Source: Panacagrimonas sp965216845 (lineage in GTDB: Bacteria > Pseudomonadota > Gammaproteobacteria > Nevskiales > Nevskiaceae). From it: a stretch of 64,000 nt of DNA. The stretch spans positions 682,001-746,000 of the forward strand of contig OZ244200.1 in assembly GCA_965216845.1 (NCBI GenBank), in the 5' to 3' direction. Positions within the stretch are counted from its first letter, which is position 1. Each line of letters starts with the position of its first letter. Positions 12,621 through 21,566 of the stretch are shown in pieces. The notes below the pieces were generated by a model. The model searched no databases. It saw nothing but the letters and a program-made list of their open reading frames with translations, and had not been told where the DNA came from. The translations under genes and the position numbers were made by a program.

Positions 12621-13568
12621 TTAGCGCGGGTCCATTCGCGATAGCCGGCGGCTGACACTCCACCAGGCGGAGATCAGTCCCAGCAGCAATCCGGCGCCGA
12701 CCACCGCCAGCAGTAGTTGGCCATCGGGTCCGGCGAGCTGGAATTCGGTCTGATACAGCTCCGCCAGCGCCCGAACCGGCGTGTCCAGCCAGTACAGGGC
12801 GATCTGCACCAGTACCAGCGACAGCAGACTGCCGACCAGCCCGTACCACAGCCCCAGATACAGGAACGGGCGGCGCACGAAGGCGTTGGAGCCGCCCAGC
12901 ATCTTGATGACGCGAATTTCCTCGCGCCGGGATTCCAGGTCCAGCCGCACGGTATTGGCGATGGTGGCGACGGTGGCGGTCACCAACAGAATCAGCAGCA
13001 TCAGTCCCAGCCGGCGCAACAGATCCAGAGCGGACTGCAGGCGTTCCAGCCACAGCCGGTCAAAGCGCACCTGATCCACTTCATTCAGGCCTTCCCATTG
13101 CGCAATCCATTGTTCGACTTCGCTACGTGAGCGGTCCTCTTGCGGCGTCAGCAGGATACTTGCCGGCAGCGGGTTTTCCTCCAATTCCGACAGCGCCGTT
13201 TCCAGACCGGAGAACTGCTTGAACTCTTCCAGCGCCTGCTCGCGCGAGACATAGCGCACCTCGGACAAGCCGTCTTGGAGTCTCAGCTGGTCCGCCAGCG
13301 CCTGTCCCTGTTCGGCGCTGACCTCGGCGTTCAGAAACAAGGCTGCCTGTGGCGTGCCCTGCCAGCCCTGCGCGGCCTGCGCCAGATTCTGACTGGCAAC
13401 GTGCAAGACCACCGGCAAGGCAAGCGTCAAACCGATCACGGCGCCGATCAGCACACTGCTGCCGGCGCGCTGTCCCAACTGACTCAGCGTCAGAATCAGC
13501 ACGCGGCGATGCTCGCCCAGCCAGCGACCAATGGCGGTGCTGCGGCCGGCGCCGGTGTCAGTGGCCAT
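12621..13568 (-). CDS. ftsX: Cell division protein FtsX
   Basis: The 315-residue inner-membrane protein has one N-terminal membrane segment (about residues 38-58), a periplasmic domain with the SREQALEEFKQFSGLETALSEL-type region, and three C-terminal membrane segments; the cytoplasmic loop contains RREEIRVIKMLGGSNAFVRRPFLYLG. These are FtsX hallmarks. FtsX works with the ATPase FtsE to activate septal peptidoglycan hydrolases at the divisome. Its start overlaps the end of ftsE by 11 bases, so the two are translationally linked. No rpoH follows, unlike the E. coli ftsYEX-rpoH order. Confidence 0.95.
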   Translation of the reverse strand: MATDTGAGRSTAIGRWLGEHRRVLILTLSQLGQRAGSSVLIGAVIGLTLALPVVLHVASQNLAQAAQGWQGTPQAALFLNAEVSAEQGQALADQLRLQDGLSEVRYVSREQALEEFKQFSGLETALSELEENPLPASILLTPQEDRSRSEVEQWIAQWEGLNEVDQVRFDRLWLERLQSALDLLRRLGLMLLILLVTATVATIANTVRLDLESRREEIRVIKMLGGSNAFVRRPFLYLGLWYGLVGSLLSLVLVQIALYWLDTPVRALAELYQTEFQLAGPDGQLLLAVVGAGLLLGLISAWWSVSRRLSRMDPR

Positions 13569-14283
13569 CGCTGGCTTCTCCCGGCGTGTGCTCGCTCAGT
13601 CGGCCCTGACGCAGATGCAGGGTGCGACAATCGTATTGCGCGATCAGGTCCAGCGCGTGGCTGGCGATGAGTACGCTCACGCCGGCTTCGTTGAAGCGCG
13701 CGAACAGGTTCATCACCTCCTCGGCCATGCGCGGGTCCAGATTGCCGGTGGGTTCATCGGCCACGATCAGCCGCGGACGTGTCGCCACCGCGCGCGCGAT
13801 GCAGGCGCGCTGCTGTTCGCCGGCGGACAAGGTGGGCGGCAATGCGCGTTCAAAGCCCAGCAGGCCCACGGCGTTGAGCGCCGCGCGAACCCGCCGCTGC
13901 CGGTCCTGATCCGGCACGCCGCGAATGATCAGCGGCAGGGCGACGTTGTCGAAGGTGTTGCGATCCGGCAGCAGGCCGAAATCCTGAAAAATCAGCCCCA
14001 GGCTGCGCCGGTGTCGCGCCGCCTTGCGTTGCGGAATGTCCGCCAGATTCTGCTCGTTGACCAGCACCTTGCCGCGCGAAGCGCGAACCTGCAGCGCGAT
14101 CAGTTTCAGCAAGGTGGATTTGCCCGCACCGCTGGCGCCGGTGAGAAACACCATCTCGCCCGGCTCCAGCCGAAAGCTGATGCCGTCCAGCACCGGCGGT
14201 CCGCCAGGATAGTGATAGCTGACATCATGAAATTCCAGCAGCGTGGACACGCGGATTGCGGGGCGAATCAGGTGAAGCGGCAT
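13558..14283 (-). CDS. ftsE: Cell division ATP-binding protein FtsE
   Basis: The 241-residue ABC ATPase has Walker A GASGAGKST (about 49-57), the Q-loop in FQDFGLLPDRNTFDNVALPL, signature LSAGEQQR, Walker B LIVADEPTGNLDP and a switch histidine in IASHALDLI. This set and the FtsX partner identify FtsE. It energises FtsX for peptidoglycan hydrolase control. The ATG at 14283 is preceded by AAGGA; a GTG 33 bases downstream would give a start closer to E. coli FtsE. The divergent neighbour is an XdhC-family gene 60 bases away. Confidence 0.95.
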   Translation of the reverse strand: MPLHLIRPAIRVSTLLEFHDVSYHYPGGPPVLDGISFRLEPGEMVFLTGASGAGKSTLLKLIALQVRASRGKVLVNEQNLADIPQRKAARHRRSLGLIFQDFGLLPDRNTFDNVALPLIIRGVPDQDRQRRVRAALNAVGLLGFERALPPTLSAGEQQRACIARAVATRPRLIVADEPTGNLDPRMAEEVMNLFARFNEAGVSVLIASHALDLIAQYDCRTLHLRQGRLSEHTPGEASDGH

Positions 14284-14343
14284 TATCCTTAAAATCGCAG
14301 GCTGCTTGCCAAACCCAGCCAGAACGGAATCATTTTTCGAGCG

Positions 14344-15378
14344 ATGTCATCTGACGCTTTCGACGCCGGCGACGCCTTGGATGCGGCCGCGCGCCAGCCG
14401 GATTGGCCGCAGTGGCCCACCTATGCCGCCCATTCGGACGTTCGCGCCCAGGCGCAGGCCTGGCTGGACGCGGGTCAGCGATGCGCGCTGGCGAGCCTGT
14501 TGCAGATTGGCGGTTCCAGCCCGCGGCCACTGGGGTCACAGATGTTGATCGGCGCGAACGGGGCGCTGTTTGGCGCCGTCTCCGGCGGCTGTGTGGAAGC
14601 GGCGGTGGCCGCCGAAGCGCGCCTGGTGATGCGCGACGGCGTGGCCAGGCGTCTGGCGTTCGGTGCGGGCACCGCCAACAGCGATATTCGGCTGACCTGC
14701 GGATCGCGCATCGAGATCGGTGTGGAATGCCTGCAGCCGGATGATCCCCTGTGCCAGTTCTGGGCGCGCAGTCATCAGCTGCGGCAAGCCGTGCGATGGG
14801 TGAGCGGCCACGCTGGCGCCAAGCGCCGATGCGATCGGGTTCCTCCGGAGGACCGAAGCGGCAGCGCGCAAGCGGGTGTTGATGACCAGGGCTGGTGGGT
14901 GTTGTCACCGCCCGTCCCCCGGTTGCTGCTGGTGGGCGCCGATGCGGTGGCGTTGAGCTTGTCCGCCATGGCCACGGCTTGCGGGTTCGAGGTTTGGTTT
15001 CATCGCCCCAACGGGCCGTCACAGGCGCCGCCGGTGGGGCACGCGCATTACTCGCGCGGCGGGTCGATCAAAGACTGGCTCAGCCTGGATGCCCGCTGCG
15101 CGGTGGTGAGCACCCTGCACGATCTGGAGGCCGATGCAAGTACGCTGATTCCAGCGCTACAGTCCGAGGCCTTTTATGTTGGCGCCATGGGCAGCCGCCG
15201 CAAGCGCCAGGCGCGCCTCAAGGGGTTGAGCGAGGCTGGACTCGATGCGCAACGGATCGCGCGCTTGCACGCGCCGGTTGGCCTGGACATCGGCGCGCTG
15301 GGCGCCTCGGAAATCGCGGTGTCGATTCTGGCGGATTTGATTCGGGCGCTGCGGCGGGTTAGTCCAGCAAGGCGCTGA
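14344..15378 (+). CDS. XdhC/CoxI family protein (molybdenum-cofactor insertion type)
   Basis: The 344-residue protein has both family domains. The N-terminal XdhC_CoxI domain contains SSPRPLGSQM and SGGCVEAAV. The C-terminal Rossmann domain contains YVGAMGSRRKRQARL and HAPVGLDIGALGASEIAVSILADLI. Relatives sulfurate and protect Mo cofactor for xanthine dehydrogenase or CO dehydrogenase-type enzymes. No molybdoenzyme gene is nearby, so the client is unknown. It is inserted on the opposite strand between ftsY and ftsE, and its last 20 bases overlap the end of ftsY tail to tail. Confidence 0.85.
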   Translation: MSSDAFDAGDALDAAARQPDWPQWPTYAAHSDVRAQAQAWLDAGQRCALASLLQIGGSSPRPLGSQMLIGANGALFGAVSGGCVEAAVAAEARLVMRDGVARRLAFGAGTANSDIRLTCGSRIEIGVECLQPDDPLCQFWARSHQLRQAVRWVSGHAGAKRRCDRVPPEDRSGSAQAGVDDQGWWVLSPPVPRLLLVGADAVALSLSAMATACGFEVWFHRPNGPSQAPPVGHAHYSRGGSIKDWLSLDARCAVVSTLHDLEADASTLIPALQSEAFYVGAMGSRRKRQARLKGLSEAGLDAQRIARLHAPVGLDIGALGASEIAVSILADLIRALRRVSPARR

Positions 15379-16282
15379 CGTAGGACTGGGCGTCAAACGG
15401 TTCCAGATCTTCCACCCCTTCGCCCAGCCCGACAAAGCGCACCGGCAGCGACAATCGCTTGGCAATGGCCAGCAGGATGCCGCCCTTGGCGGTGCCGTCC
15501 AGCTTGGTGACGCTGATGCCGGTCAGGCCGATGGCTTCGTGAAACTGCACGGCCTGATTGAGCGCGTTCTGGCCGGTGGTGGCGTCCACCACCAGCATCA
15601 CCTCGTGCGGCGCGTAAGGGTCATGCTTCTGCACCACGCGTTTGATCTTGCGCAGCTCTTCCATCAAATGATCCTGGGTGTGCAAGCGGCCGGCGGTGTC
15701 GGCAATCACCACGTCGATATCGCGCGCCTTGGCGGCTTGCACCGCGTCATAGATCACGCTGGCCGAGTCCGCGCCTTCGCCCTGGCTCAACAGGCCAACG
15801 CCAGCGCGTTCGGCCCAGGTGGATAGCTGTTCGGTGGCCGCCGCGCGAAAGGTGTCGCCCGCCGCCAGCAGCACCGATTTGCCCTCTTTTTGCAGGCGCA
15901 TGGCCATCTTGCCGATGGTGGTGGTCTTGCCCACGCCGTTGACGCCGGCCACGAACAGAATGTAAGGCTTGATGAACTCGGGCACCTGCAAGGGTTGGGT
16001 GACCGGATTGAGGACTTCCAGCAGCGCATCGGCGATGTGCTTGCGCAGCTGCTTTTCGTTTTTGATCTTGCCCAGATTGATGCCGGTTTGCAGCCGTTCC
16101 ACCAGCTGTTGCGTCACCTCAACGCCGCAGTCGGCCATCAGTAGCTGCGTTTCAAAATCCTCCAGCGCGTCCTCACGCAGCTTTTCGGCGGCAAAGAAGC
16201 TGCCGATGTCACGGGTGAGAAAGGAGTCGCCCTTGTTGAGGCGGGCGCGGAAACGGGAAATGGCGCTATCGGATTCAGCCAT
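15359..16282 (-). CDS. ftsY: Signal recognition particle receptor FtsY
   Basis: The 307-residue SRP-type GTPase has the N helical bundle (1 to about 95) and a G domain with P-loop GVNGVGKTT (113-121), DTFRAAA, DTAGRLHTQ, TKLDGTAKGG and the closing FVGLGEGVEDLEPF. It docks SRP-ribosome complexes at the inner membrane. It is a short form lacking the long acidic A domain of E. coli FtsY, which is common outside enterics. It is on the same strand as ftsEX but separated from them by a gene on the other strand. Confidence 0.97.
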   Translation of the reverse strand: MAESDSAISRFRARLNKGDSFLTRDIGSFFAAEKLREDALEDFETQLLMADCGVEVTQQLVERLQTGINLGKIKNEKQLRKHIADALLEVLNPVTQPLQVPEFIKPYILFVAGVNGVGKTTTIGKMAMRLQKEGKSVLLAAGDTFRAAATEQLSTWAERAGVGLLSQGEGADSASVIYDAVQAAKARDIDVVIADTAGRLHTQDHLMEELRKIKRVVQKHDPYAPHEVMLVVDATTGQNALNQAVQFHEAIGLTGISVTKLDGTAKGGILLAIAKRLSLPVRFVGLGEGVEDLEPFDAQSYVSALLD

Positions 16283-16335
16283 GATGGGAGCCGGAAGGAT
16301 GTTTTAAAAGTTAGATATAAGCTGCAAAAATAAAT

Positions 16336-17616
16336 CTATTTGCACAAAAGGAAACTCTCGGTCGCCGCCTCGACGGTGGCCTGAATTTCCGCTTCGCCAT
16401 GGGCGGCGGAGACGAATCCGGCCTCGAACGAAGAGGGTGCAAGATAAACGCCGCGATCCAGCATGGCGTGGAAAAAGCGTTTGAACTGTTCGCCATTGCA
16501 GGCCATGACATCGGCATGGCCCTTGATGGGTCCGGCGGAGAAAAACAGGCCGAACATGCTGCCCACTTGGGTGGTGGTGAAGGCCAGGCCAGCCGAACGG
16601 GCGGCGGCTTCCAGTCCGCTTCGCAGGGCGCTGGTGCGCTTTTCCAAAGCCTCATGGATGCTGGAGTCTTCCAGGGTTTTCAGCAGCGCCAGGCCGGCGC
16701 TGACGGCCAAGGGATTGCCGGACAGCGTTCCCGCCTGATAGACCGGCCCCAGTGGCGCCAGATGCGCCATCACATCGCGCCGACCGCCGAACGCGCCGAC
16801 CGGCAGGCCGCCGCCGATCACCTTGCCCAGGGTGATCAGATCCGGCGCCACGCCGAACCTTCCGGTGGCGCATTGCGGGTGTACCCGAAAGCCGGTCATC
16901 ACCTCATCGAAAATCAGCAAGGCGCCGTGTTGATCGCAATGCGCGCGCAAACCTTGCAGAAAACCGTCCGCCGGCGGCACGCAGTTCATGTTGCCGGCGA
17001 CCGGTTCCACGATGACGCAGGCGATGTCCTCACCGTGGGCCGCGAAGATTTCATCCACCGACGACAAATCGTTATAGGTCGCCGTCAGCGTCAGCGATGC
17101 CAGCTCCGCCGGAACGCCGGGCGAGGTTGGTACCCCCAGCGTCAACAAGCCGCTGCCGGCTTTGACCAGCAGTGAATCACCGTGGCCGTGATAACAGCCC
17201 TCGAATTTCAGAATCTTGCTGCGACCGGTGAAACCGCGCGCCAGGCGCAATGCTGACATGGTGGCCTCGGTGCCGCTGTTGACCAGACGCACCTGATCCA
17301 GATGCGGCACGCGCGCGCAGAGCAGCTCCGCCAGCTCGGTTTCGGCCTCGGTGGGTGCGCCGTAGGACATGCCGACCTCGGCCTGGTTTCTGACCGCCGC
17401 CACCACCGCCGGATGCTGGTGACCCAGAATCATCGGCCCCCAGGAGCCGACGTAATCGATATAGCGCTTGCCGTCCGCATCGGTGACGTAAGCGCCCTGC
17501 GCCGAGGCGATGAAACGCGGGGTTCCGCCCACTGACTTGAAGGCGCGCACCGGCGAATTGACGCCGCCGGGAATGCTGCGCTGGGCGCGCTCGAACAGCT
17601 GTTCAGATTGACTCAT
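16336..17616 (-). CDS. hemL: Glutamate-1-semialdehyde 2,1-aminomutase
   Basis: Starting at the ATG of MSQSEQLFERAQ the protein has 426 residues, the standard HemL length; an upstream in-frame extension of 28 codons lacks family similarity. It shows RSIPGGVNSPVRAF, FEGCYHGHGDSLL, FDEVMTGFRV and the PLP lysine K265 in LGKVIGGGLPVGAFGG. The enzyme converts glutamate-1-semialdehyde to 5-aminolevulinate, the C5 entry to haem synthesis. A sigma-70-like promoter lies between it and the divergent HAD gene. Confidence 0.97.
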   Translation of the reverse strand: MSQSEQLFERAQRSIPGGVNSPVRAFKSVGGTPRFIASAQGAYVTDADGKRYIDYVGSWGPMILGHQHPAVVAAVRNQAEVGMSYGAPTEAETELAELLCARVPHLDQVRLVNSGTEATMSALRLARGFTGRSKILKFEGCYHGHGDSLLVKAGSGLLTLGVPTSPGVPAELASLTLTATYNDLSSVDEIFAAHGEDIACVIVEPVAGNMNCVPPADGFLQGLRAHCDQHGALLIFDEVMTGFRVHPQCATGRFGVAPDLITLGKVIGGGLPVGAFGGRRDVMAHLAPLGPVYQAGTLSGNPLAVSAGLALLKTLEDSSIHEALEKRTSALRSGLEAAARSAGLAFTTTQVGSMFGLFFSAGPIKGHADVMACNGEQFKRFFHAMLDRGVYLAPSSFEAGFVSAAHGEAEIQATVEAATESFLLCK

Positions 17617-17649
17617 CGGACCAAGCGTAGAAAACAAGACAAGACCGCG

Positions 17650-17679
17650 ATTGTAGGCAGCCGCAGCGCAGGACGTGAA
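17650..17679 (-). promoter_or_regulatory. Candidate sigma-70 promoter of hemL
   Basis: On the minus strand TACAAT (17650-17655) lies 18 bases from a weak TTCACG -35 element (17674-17679). It is 34 bases upstream of the hemL ATG. The -10 matches consensus at five of six positions. Confidence 0.4.
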
Positions 17680-17702
17680 AAGCTCGCACACTCTGCTCAT
17701 CG

Positions 17703-18398
17703 GTGATCACGGAGCCTGCTTTGAATCCGCCCCCTCCAGCCCCTCCGCGCGCGTGGGTGTTTGATGTCTACGGTACGCTGCTGGACCCGTTTTCCGTGGT
17801 TGAGCGCTGTGAGTCGGCCTATCCGGGAAAGGGGGCCGCGCTGTGCGCGCTGTGGCGTGACAAGCAGCTGCAATACACCTGGTTGCGCAGTTTGATGAAG
17901 CGTTACAAGGATTTCGACAGCCTCACCGCGGATGCGCTGTGGATGGCTTGCGATCTGCTGGAATTGGACGCCAAAGCCGCGCGCTCCATCAGCCTGGAAA
18001 ACGCCTATGCACAGTTGAGCGTGTTCGCAGAAGTCCCCGTGGCGCTGGCGAATCTGGGCGCCGCGCCGCGTTGGGTGTTGAGCAACGGCACTTCAGCAAC
18101 GGTGCAGGCGGGCCTGGCGCACGGCGGCATTGATGGCGTGATCGACGGCGTCTTGAGCGTGGAAGCGGTTGGCATCTACAAGCCGGACCCTTGCGTCTAC
18201 GCCCTGGCCACGCAACAACTGCAACTGCTGGCGTCCGACATCGGCTTTGTTTCCTCCAACGCCTGGGACATTGCCGGTGCTGCGTCTTTCGGCTTCCAGA
18301 CCTTTTGGATTAGGCGTAAGGGTGTATGCCCGGAACATCTCGATCAGTCACCCGATCAGATTCTGGACGATCTCAGCGCCCTGCCGAAATTCGCCTAA
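17703..18398 (+). CDS. HAD hydrolase, haloacid dehalogenase type II family
   Basis: The 231-residue protein matches L-2-haloacid dehalogenase: nucleophile Asp21 in FDVYGTLLD, the YTWLRSLMKRYKDF segment, SNGT, KPDPCVYAL and FVSSNAWDIAGAASFGFQTFWIRR. The family removes halide from L-2-haloalkanoates through an aspartyl ester. Whether this enzyme dehalogenates or acts as a general HAD phosphatase is not provable here, but the SSNAWD motif is specific for the dehalogenase subgroup. The start is GTG. The 3' end overlaps the convergent thiE by four bases. Confidence 0.82.
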   Translation: MITEPALNPPPPAPPRAWVFDVYGTLLDPFSVVERCESAYPGKGAALCALWRDKQLQYTWLRSLMKRYKDFDSLTADALWMACDLLELDAKAARSISLENAYAQLSVFAEVPVALANLGAAPRWVLSNGTSATVQAGLAHGGIDGVIDGVLSVEAVGIYKPDPCVYALATQQLQLLASDIGFVSSNAWDIAGAASFGFQTFWIRRKGVCPEHLDQSPDQILDDLSALPKFA

Positions 18399-19027
18399 GC
18401 GTTAAACAGCCGCGAAAACGCTCGCGCACCTTGTTCGATGTCGGCGGCTGAAAACAGGGCATGTGATACCGCGACCAAGTCTGCGCCTTGAGCGACCAAT
18501 GGCGCGGCGCGTTCAAGCGTGAGCCCGCCGATGACGCAGATGGGGGTATCGGTGCTCGCGCGCGCCGTTCGCAGCAAGGCGGTGTCGGCCGCTTGGGTGT
18601 CGGTCTTGGTGTGGGAGCGGTAAAACGCGCCCAGCGCCAGGTAGTCGGCGCCGCCGGCGTCGGCGGCGTGCAGCCGCGCCAGCGAATTGGCGCAGCTGAT
18701 GCCAATCAGTTTGTCCGCCCCCAGCGTCTGCCGTGCCGTTGCCAGCGGTGCATCCGAGGCGCCCAGGTGCACGCCATCGGCGTTCAGGCGCAATGCCATT
18801 TCGACATCGTCATTGATGATCAGGCGCGCGCCGTGCGCGCGGCACAGCGCCCCGACGGTGGCGGCGTTGTCGAACGCGCGTCGCCCATCGCCGGTTTTGT
18901 CTCGATACTGGATGAATCCGACGCCGCCGAGCAGCGCCTTCTCCACGGTGGATTCAAGGGCGAGCGGCTGTGCGCAAAGCCAGTCCGGCGTGATGGCGTA
19001 GACCCCGCGCAGGCCGCCGCGTCTCAT
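18395..19027 (-). CDS. thiE: Thiamine-phosphate synthase
   Basis: The 210-residue TIM-barrel protein has the ThiE signatures: QYRDKT, LIINDDVEMALRLNADGVHLGASD, IGISCANS, GADYLALGAFYRSHTKTD and ICVIGGL. It joins HMP-pyrophosphate and the thiazole phosphate to make thiamine phosphate. The start at MRRGGLRGVYAITPD is chosen because its ATGA overlaps the thiD stop, a coupling signal; a longer frame upstream lies inside thiD and has no similarity. Convergent with the HAD gene. Confidence 0.94.
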   Translation of the reverse strand: MRRGGLRGVYAITPDWLCAQPLALESTVEKALLGGVGFIQYRDKTGDGRRAFDNAATVGALCRAHGARLIINDDVEMALRLNADGVHLGASDAPLATARQTLGADKLIGISCANSLARLHAADAGGADYLALGAFYRSHTKTDTQAADTALLRTARASTDTPICVIGGLTLERAAPLVAQGADLVAVSHALFSAADIEQGARAFSRLFNA

Positions 19028-19797
19028 CGGCCGACACGACCGGGAATGCGTCGACCCTCGCCGATTGCCCTGGCGTGGCGCAGCGTCTGCTGGGTCCACT
19101 GCTGGGCGTCGCCGATGGCGGTACGCATGTCGCTGCCGATGGCCAGTTGTGCGGCGATGGCGGACGCCAGGGTGCAACCGGCGCCATGGAAGGTTTCATC
19201 GGCGCGCGTCCAGTGCCAGGCCAGGGGGCGGGCCTGCGGCCGATGCCAAGTGTTGGTGATGCGTGGATGATCCGCGTCACCGCCGGTCACCAACACCCCG
19301 CCGCAACCTTCGGACAGCAGTTGGGTGGCGGCCGTCGCCAGCTTGTCGGCTTCGGGGACCAGCCATCCAAGCTCGTTCTGATTCGGTGTCAGCAGGCTCA
19401 CATGCGGGATCAACTGCTCGCGGATGGCGCCGCGCAACTGCTCATCAACCAGCCGTGTTCCGCCGCCGGCGGCCAGCACTGGATCCAGCACCACCGGCAG
19501 CGAGCCGCCGGCGATGGTTTGACGCAGCAGGCTGACCTGCTGCAGGCTGCCGAGCAGGCCGATCTTGACCGCGCGAATGCGGCAATCCCGCTGCAATGCA
19601 TCCAGCTGCTGCGCCATCAGGTCGGCGTCCACGGCCACCGAGCGCACAACATTTTGCGTGTCCTGCACCGTCAAGACCGAAATCACGCTGAGCGCGTGGG
19701 CGCCCTGTGCCGCCACCGCTTCGATGTCGGCGTGAACGCCGGCGCCGCCACCCGGATCGTGACCGGAAACGCAGAGAACGCAGGCGGTGTCGGGCAT
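19024..19797 (-). CDS. thiD: Hydroxymethylpyrimidine (phosphate) kinase
   Basis: The 257-residue ribokinase-fold enzyme contains SGHDPGGGAGVHADIEA near the start, VLDPVLAAGGG, LLTPNQNELGWL, GGVLVTGGD and the catalytic GAGCTLASAIAA motif. It phosphorylates HMP and HMP-P for thiamine synthesis. Its stop overlaps the thiE start as ATGA, so thiD-thiE form a two-gene unit. The usual GTGCT is GAGCT here, with the catalytic G-A-G-C kept. Confidence 0.94.
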   Translation of the reverse strand: MPDTACVLCVSGHDPGGGAGVHADIEAVAAQGAHALSVISVLTVQDTQNVVRSVAVDADLMAQQLDALQRDCRIRAVKIGLLGSLQQVSLLRQTIAGGSLPVVLDPVLAAGGGTRLVDEQLRGAIREQLIPHVSLLTPNQNELGWLVPEADKLATAATQLLSEGCGGVLVTGGDADHPRITNTWHRPQARPLAWHWTRADETFHGAGCTLASAIAAQLAIGSDMRTAIGDAQQWTQQTLRHARAIGEGRRIPGRVGR

Positions 19798-20125
19798 TTG
19801 GCGGTGGCGGCGGTGTTGGGCGTTGGGGGTCAGAGTCTAATGCCCGACATCCGCCGGCGGTAGTTTGTGCGCTGCAACAGCCGCATTCATCGCTATGCAC
19901 AATTGGGAGGCGGCGTGCAAGCGCGCAAGATGACGCCGACACGAAACCGCAAAAAACCCCGAGGAAATCCTGCAAGCACTTGATTGTTAAGCACAAAATA
20001 CAGGTGGATAGAAAACGACCGAATCGCAGAAATCCCAATTGTGAAGGCCACTTAGCGAGCCGGTTCATGGTTTCTCAACAGGGTTATCCACAGACCTTGT
20101 GATGTAATCCTACTTTTGGTGAAAG
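19798..20125. other. Intergenic region with a perfect DnaA box
   Basis: This 328-base gap separates divergent thiD and a secreted-protein gene. Its right half is poorer in G+C than the surroundings. A perfect DnaA box TTATCCACA lies at 20084-20092, 34 bases before the downstream ATG. Only one box is seen and no origin genes are near, so replication origin function is unlikely; DnaA-dependent control of the gene is possible. Confidence 0.5.
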
Positions 20126-21055
20126 ATGATGGACTTAACGGTGAAACTTCAAGTGATGGAGCGGGAAAATAGCGGTTCGAATCGGCCCTTTTCCTGGTTG
20201 TTGACCGTGCTGTGGCTGGTGCCGGTGTGCGTGCTCGGTGCGCAATCGGACCGTATCACGGCTAGCGGCGCAATCACCCACCCGGACTTGCCGGAGCTGT
20301 CCGGCATGGCCGTTTCTCGAACGCATCCGGGGCTGTATTGGGGCATCGGCGACAGCGGCAGTCCCGCGCGCCTGCTGGCGTTCGACGCCGCCGGCACGGT
20401 GCGCGCCAATGTTGAGGTGCAAGGCGTTCGCAATCGGGACTGGGAGGACTTGGCGTCCTTTCACCATCAGGGAACCAACTGGCTGATGATCGCCGATGTG
20501 GGCGACAACTTCAGTTTGCGTTCCCGCGCGCAGCTGATTTTGCTGGCCGAGCCTGATCTCGACGCCCGCCGGGTCGATCCGCAACGGCAGCTCGTATTCT
20601 CCTACGAAGACGGCCCGCGTGATTGCGAGGCGGTGGCTTTTGATGCCGATCAGGCGCGGATCCTGTTGATCGACAAGCGCCGTCGGCCGTCCAGTGTTTA
20701 CGCCTTGCCGTGGGACGCACCGGCAGCATCGGCGGTCGCCAAACGCATCGGCCAGGTTCGGATTCCACCGTTTCACCGGGGCGACGGTCGGGGCGTGGAC
20801 ATCACCGCCATGGACATCAGCAGCGATGGCCGCCGCATGCTGTTGCTCGGTTACAAAGAGCTGGTGCTGGTCGAACGCGCGTCCGGGCAGAGCTGGCTCA
20901 ATGCCATGTGGCTTGGCGCACGCCGGTTTGAATTGCCGCGACTGCCGTTGTTCGAATCCGCCGCGTTCAGTGTTGGTGGCCGCAATGTGCTGATCGGCAA
21001 CGAGGGGCCGACTTCACGGCTGTTCGAGTTTGCCGGGAGGCAGCCTGCGCGTTGA
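20126..21055 (+). CDS. Secreted beta-propeller-like protein of unknown function
   Basis: The 309-residue protein has an N-terminal hydrophobic export segment (about residues 22-40, ending VLGAQS). The mature part has short repeated beta-strand blocks such as LSGMAVSRTHPGLYWGIGDSG, NRDWEDLASF, LMIADVGDN, CEAVAFDAD and VDITAMDISSDGRRMLLLGY. These resemble YVTN/esterase-like propeller proteins, in which the DWED...DVGDN stretch is often conserved and acidic, possibly Ca binding. No catalytic triad is evident and function is unknown. A later ATG (20156) is an alternative start. It has a DnaA box just upstream. Confidence 0.75.
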   Translation: MMDLTVKLQVMERENSGSNRPFSWLLTVLWLVPVCVLGAQSDRITASGAITHPDLPELSGMAVSRTHPGLYWGIGDSGSPARLLAFDAAGTVRANVEVQGVRNRDWEDLASFHHQGTNWLMIADVGDNFSLRSRAQLILLAEPDLDARRVDPQRQLVFSYEDGPRDCEAVAFDADQARILLIDKRRRPSSVYALPWDAPAASAVAKRIGQVRIPPFHRGDGRGVDITAMDISSDGRRMLLLGYKELVLVERASGQSWLNAMWLGARRFELPRLPLFESAAFSVGGRNVLIGNEGPTSRLFEFAGRQPAR

Positions 21056-21095
21056 TTCGGCGGGGCATCCGGGTGACGCCCTGAGGTGGCGCGCG

Positions 21096-21566
21096 CTATT
21101 GCGGCGCCGCATCCAGCACCGGGGCATTGACCGACAAGGTTCGACCGTCCGCCAGTGCCAGCGCCAGTTGAACCTGATCGCCGACTTTCAGCGGCGCCTG
21201 CAGGCCGACCAGCATCAGGTGCAGCCCGCCGGGTTTGATGTCGGCGGTTTGCCCGGGGGCAATCGGCAGCGCGTGGTCGAGATGGCGCATGCCCATCATG
21301 CCGCCGTCACTGCGCGTTTCATGCAGCTCCACCCGCGCGCTCACGCTGGACGCGGCGCTCGGCAGTAGCTGCACGGTCTGGCCGCTGCGATTCTCGAGTT
21401 TGAGGTAGGCCGCGCCAACGCTGGCGCCGGGCGCGGTGGCGCGGACCCAGGCATCGCGGGCTTCCACGCCACCCCGACCAGGTGGGCCTTGCATCAGGGT
21501 GAAGGAGACGGCCAACAGGCCGCCAACAGCGATGAGGCCGAATAGCAGTGAACGCGGATTCTTCAT
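21096..21566 (-). CDS. Periplasmic copper chaperone, PCuAC family
   Basis: The 156-residue protein has an N-terminal membrane or signal segment (about 7-25) and a cupredoxin-like PCuAC domain. The metal motif H-x10-M-x22-H-x-M is present as His82, Met93, His116 and Met118, with the preceding VRATAPGASVGAAYLKLEN block typical of the family. PCuAC proteins deliver Cu(I) in the periplasm, for example to cytochrome oxidase CuA. Its ATG overlaps the stop of mbnH as ATGA. It is the last gene of the copper-type locus. Confidence 0.9.
   Translation of the reverse strand: MKNPRSLLFGLIAVGGLLAVSFTLMQGPPGRGGVEARDAWVRATAPGASVGAAYLKLENRSGQTVQLLPSAASSVSARVELHETRSDGGMMGMRHLDHALPIAPGQTADIKPGGLHLMLVGLQAPLKVGDQVQLALALADGRTLSVNAPVLDAAPQ

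Noticed and set aside
20041..20125. Replication origin
   Set aside because: Only one DnaA box is present and no dnaA, dnaN, gidA or rpmH neighbours are seen.
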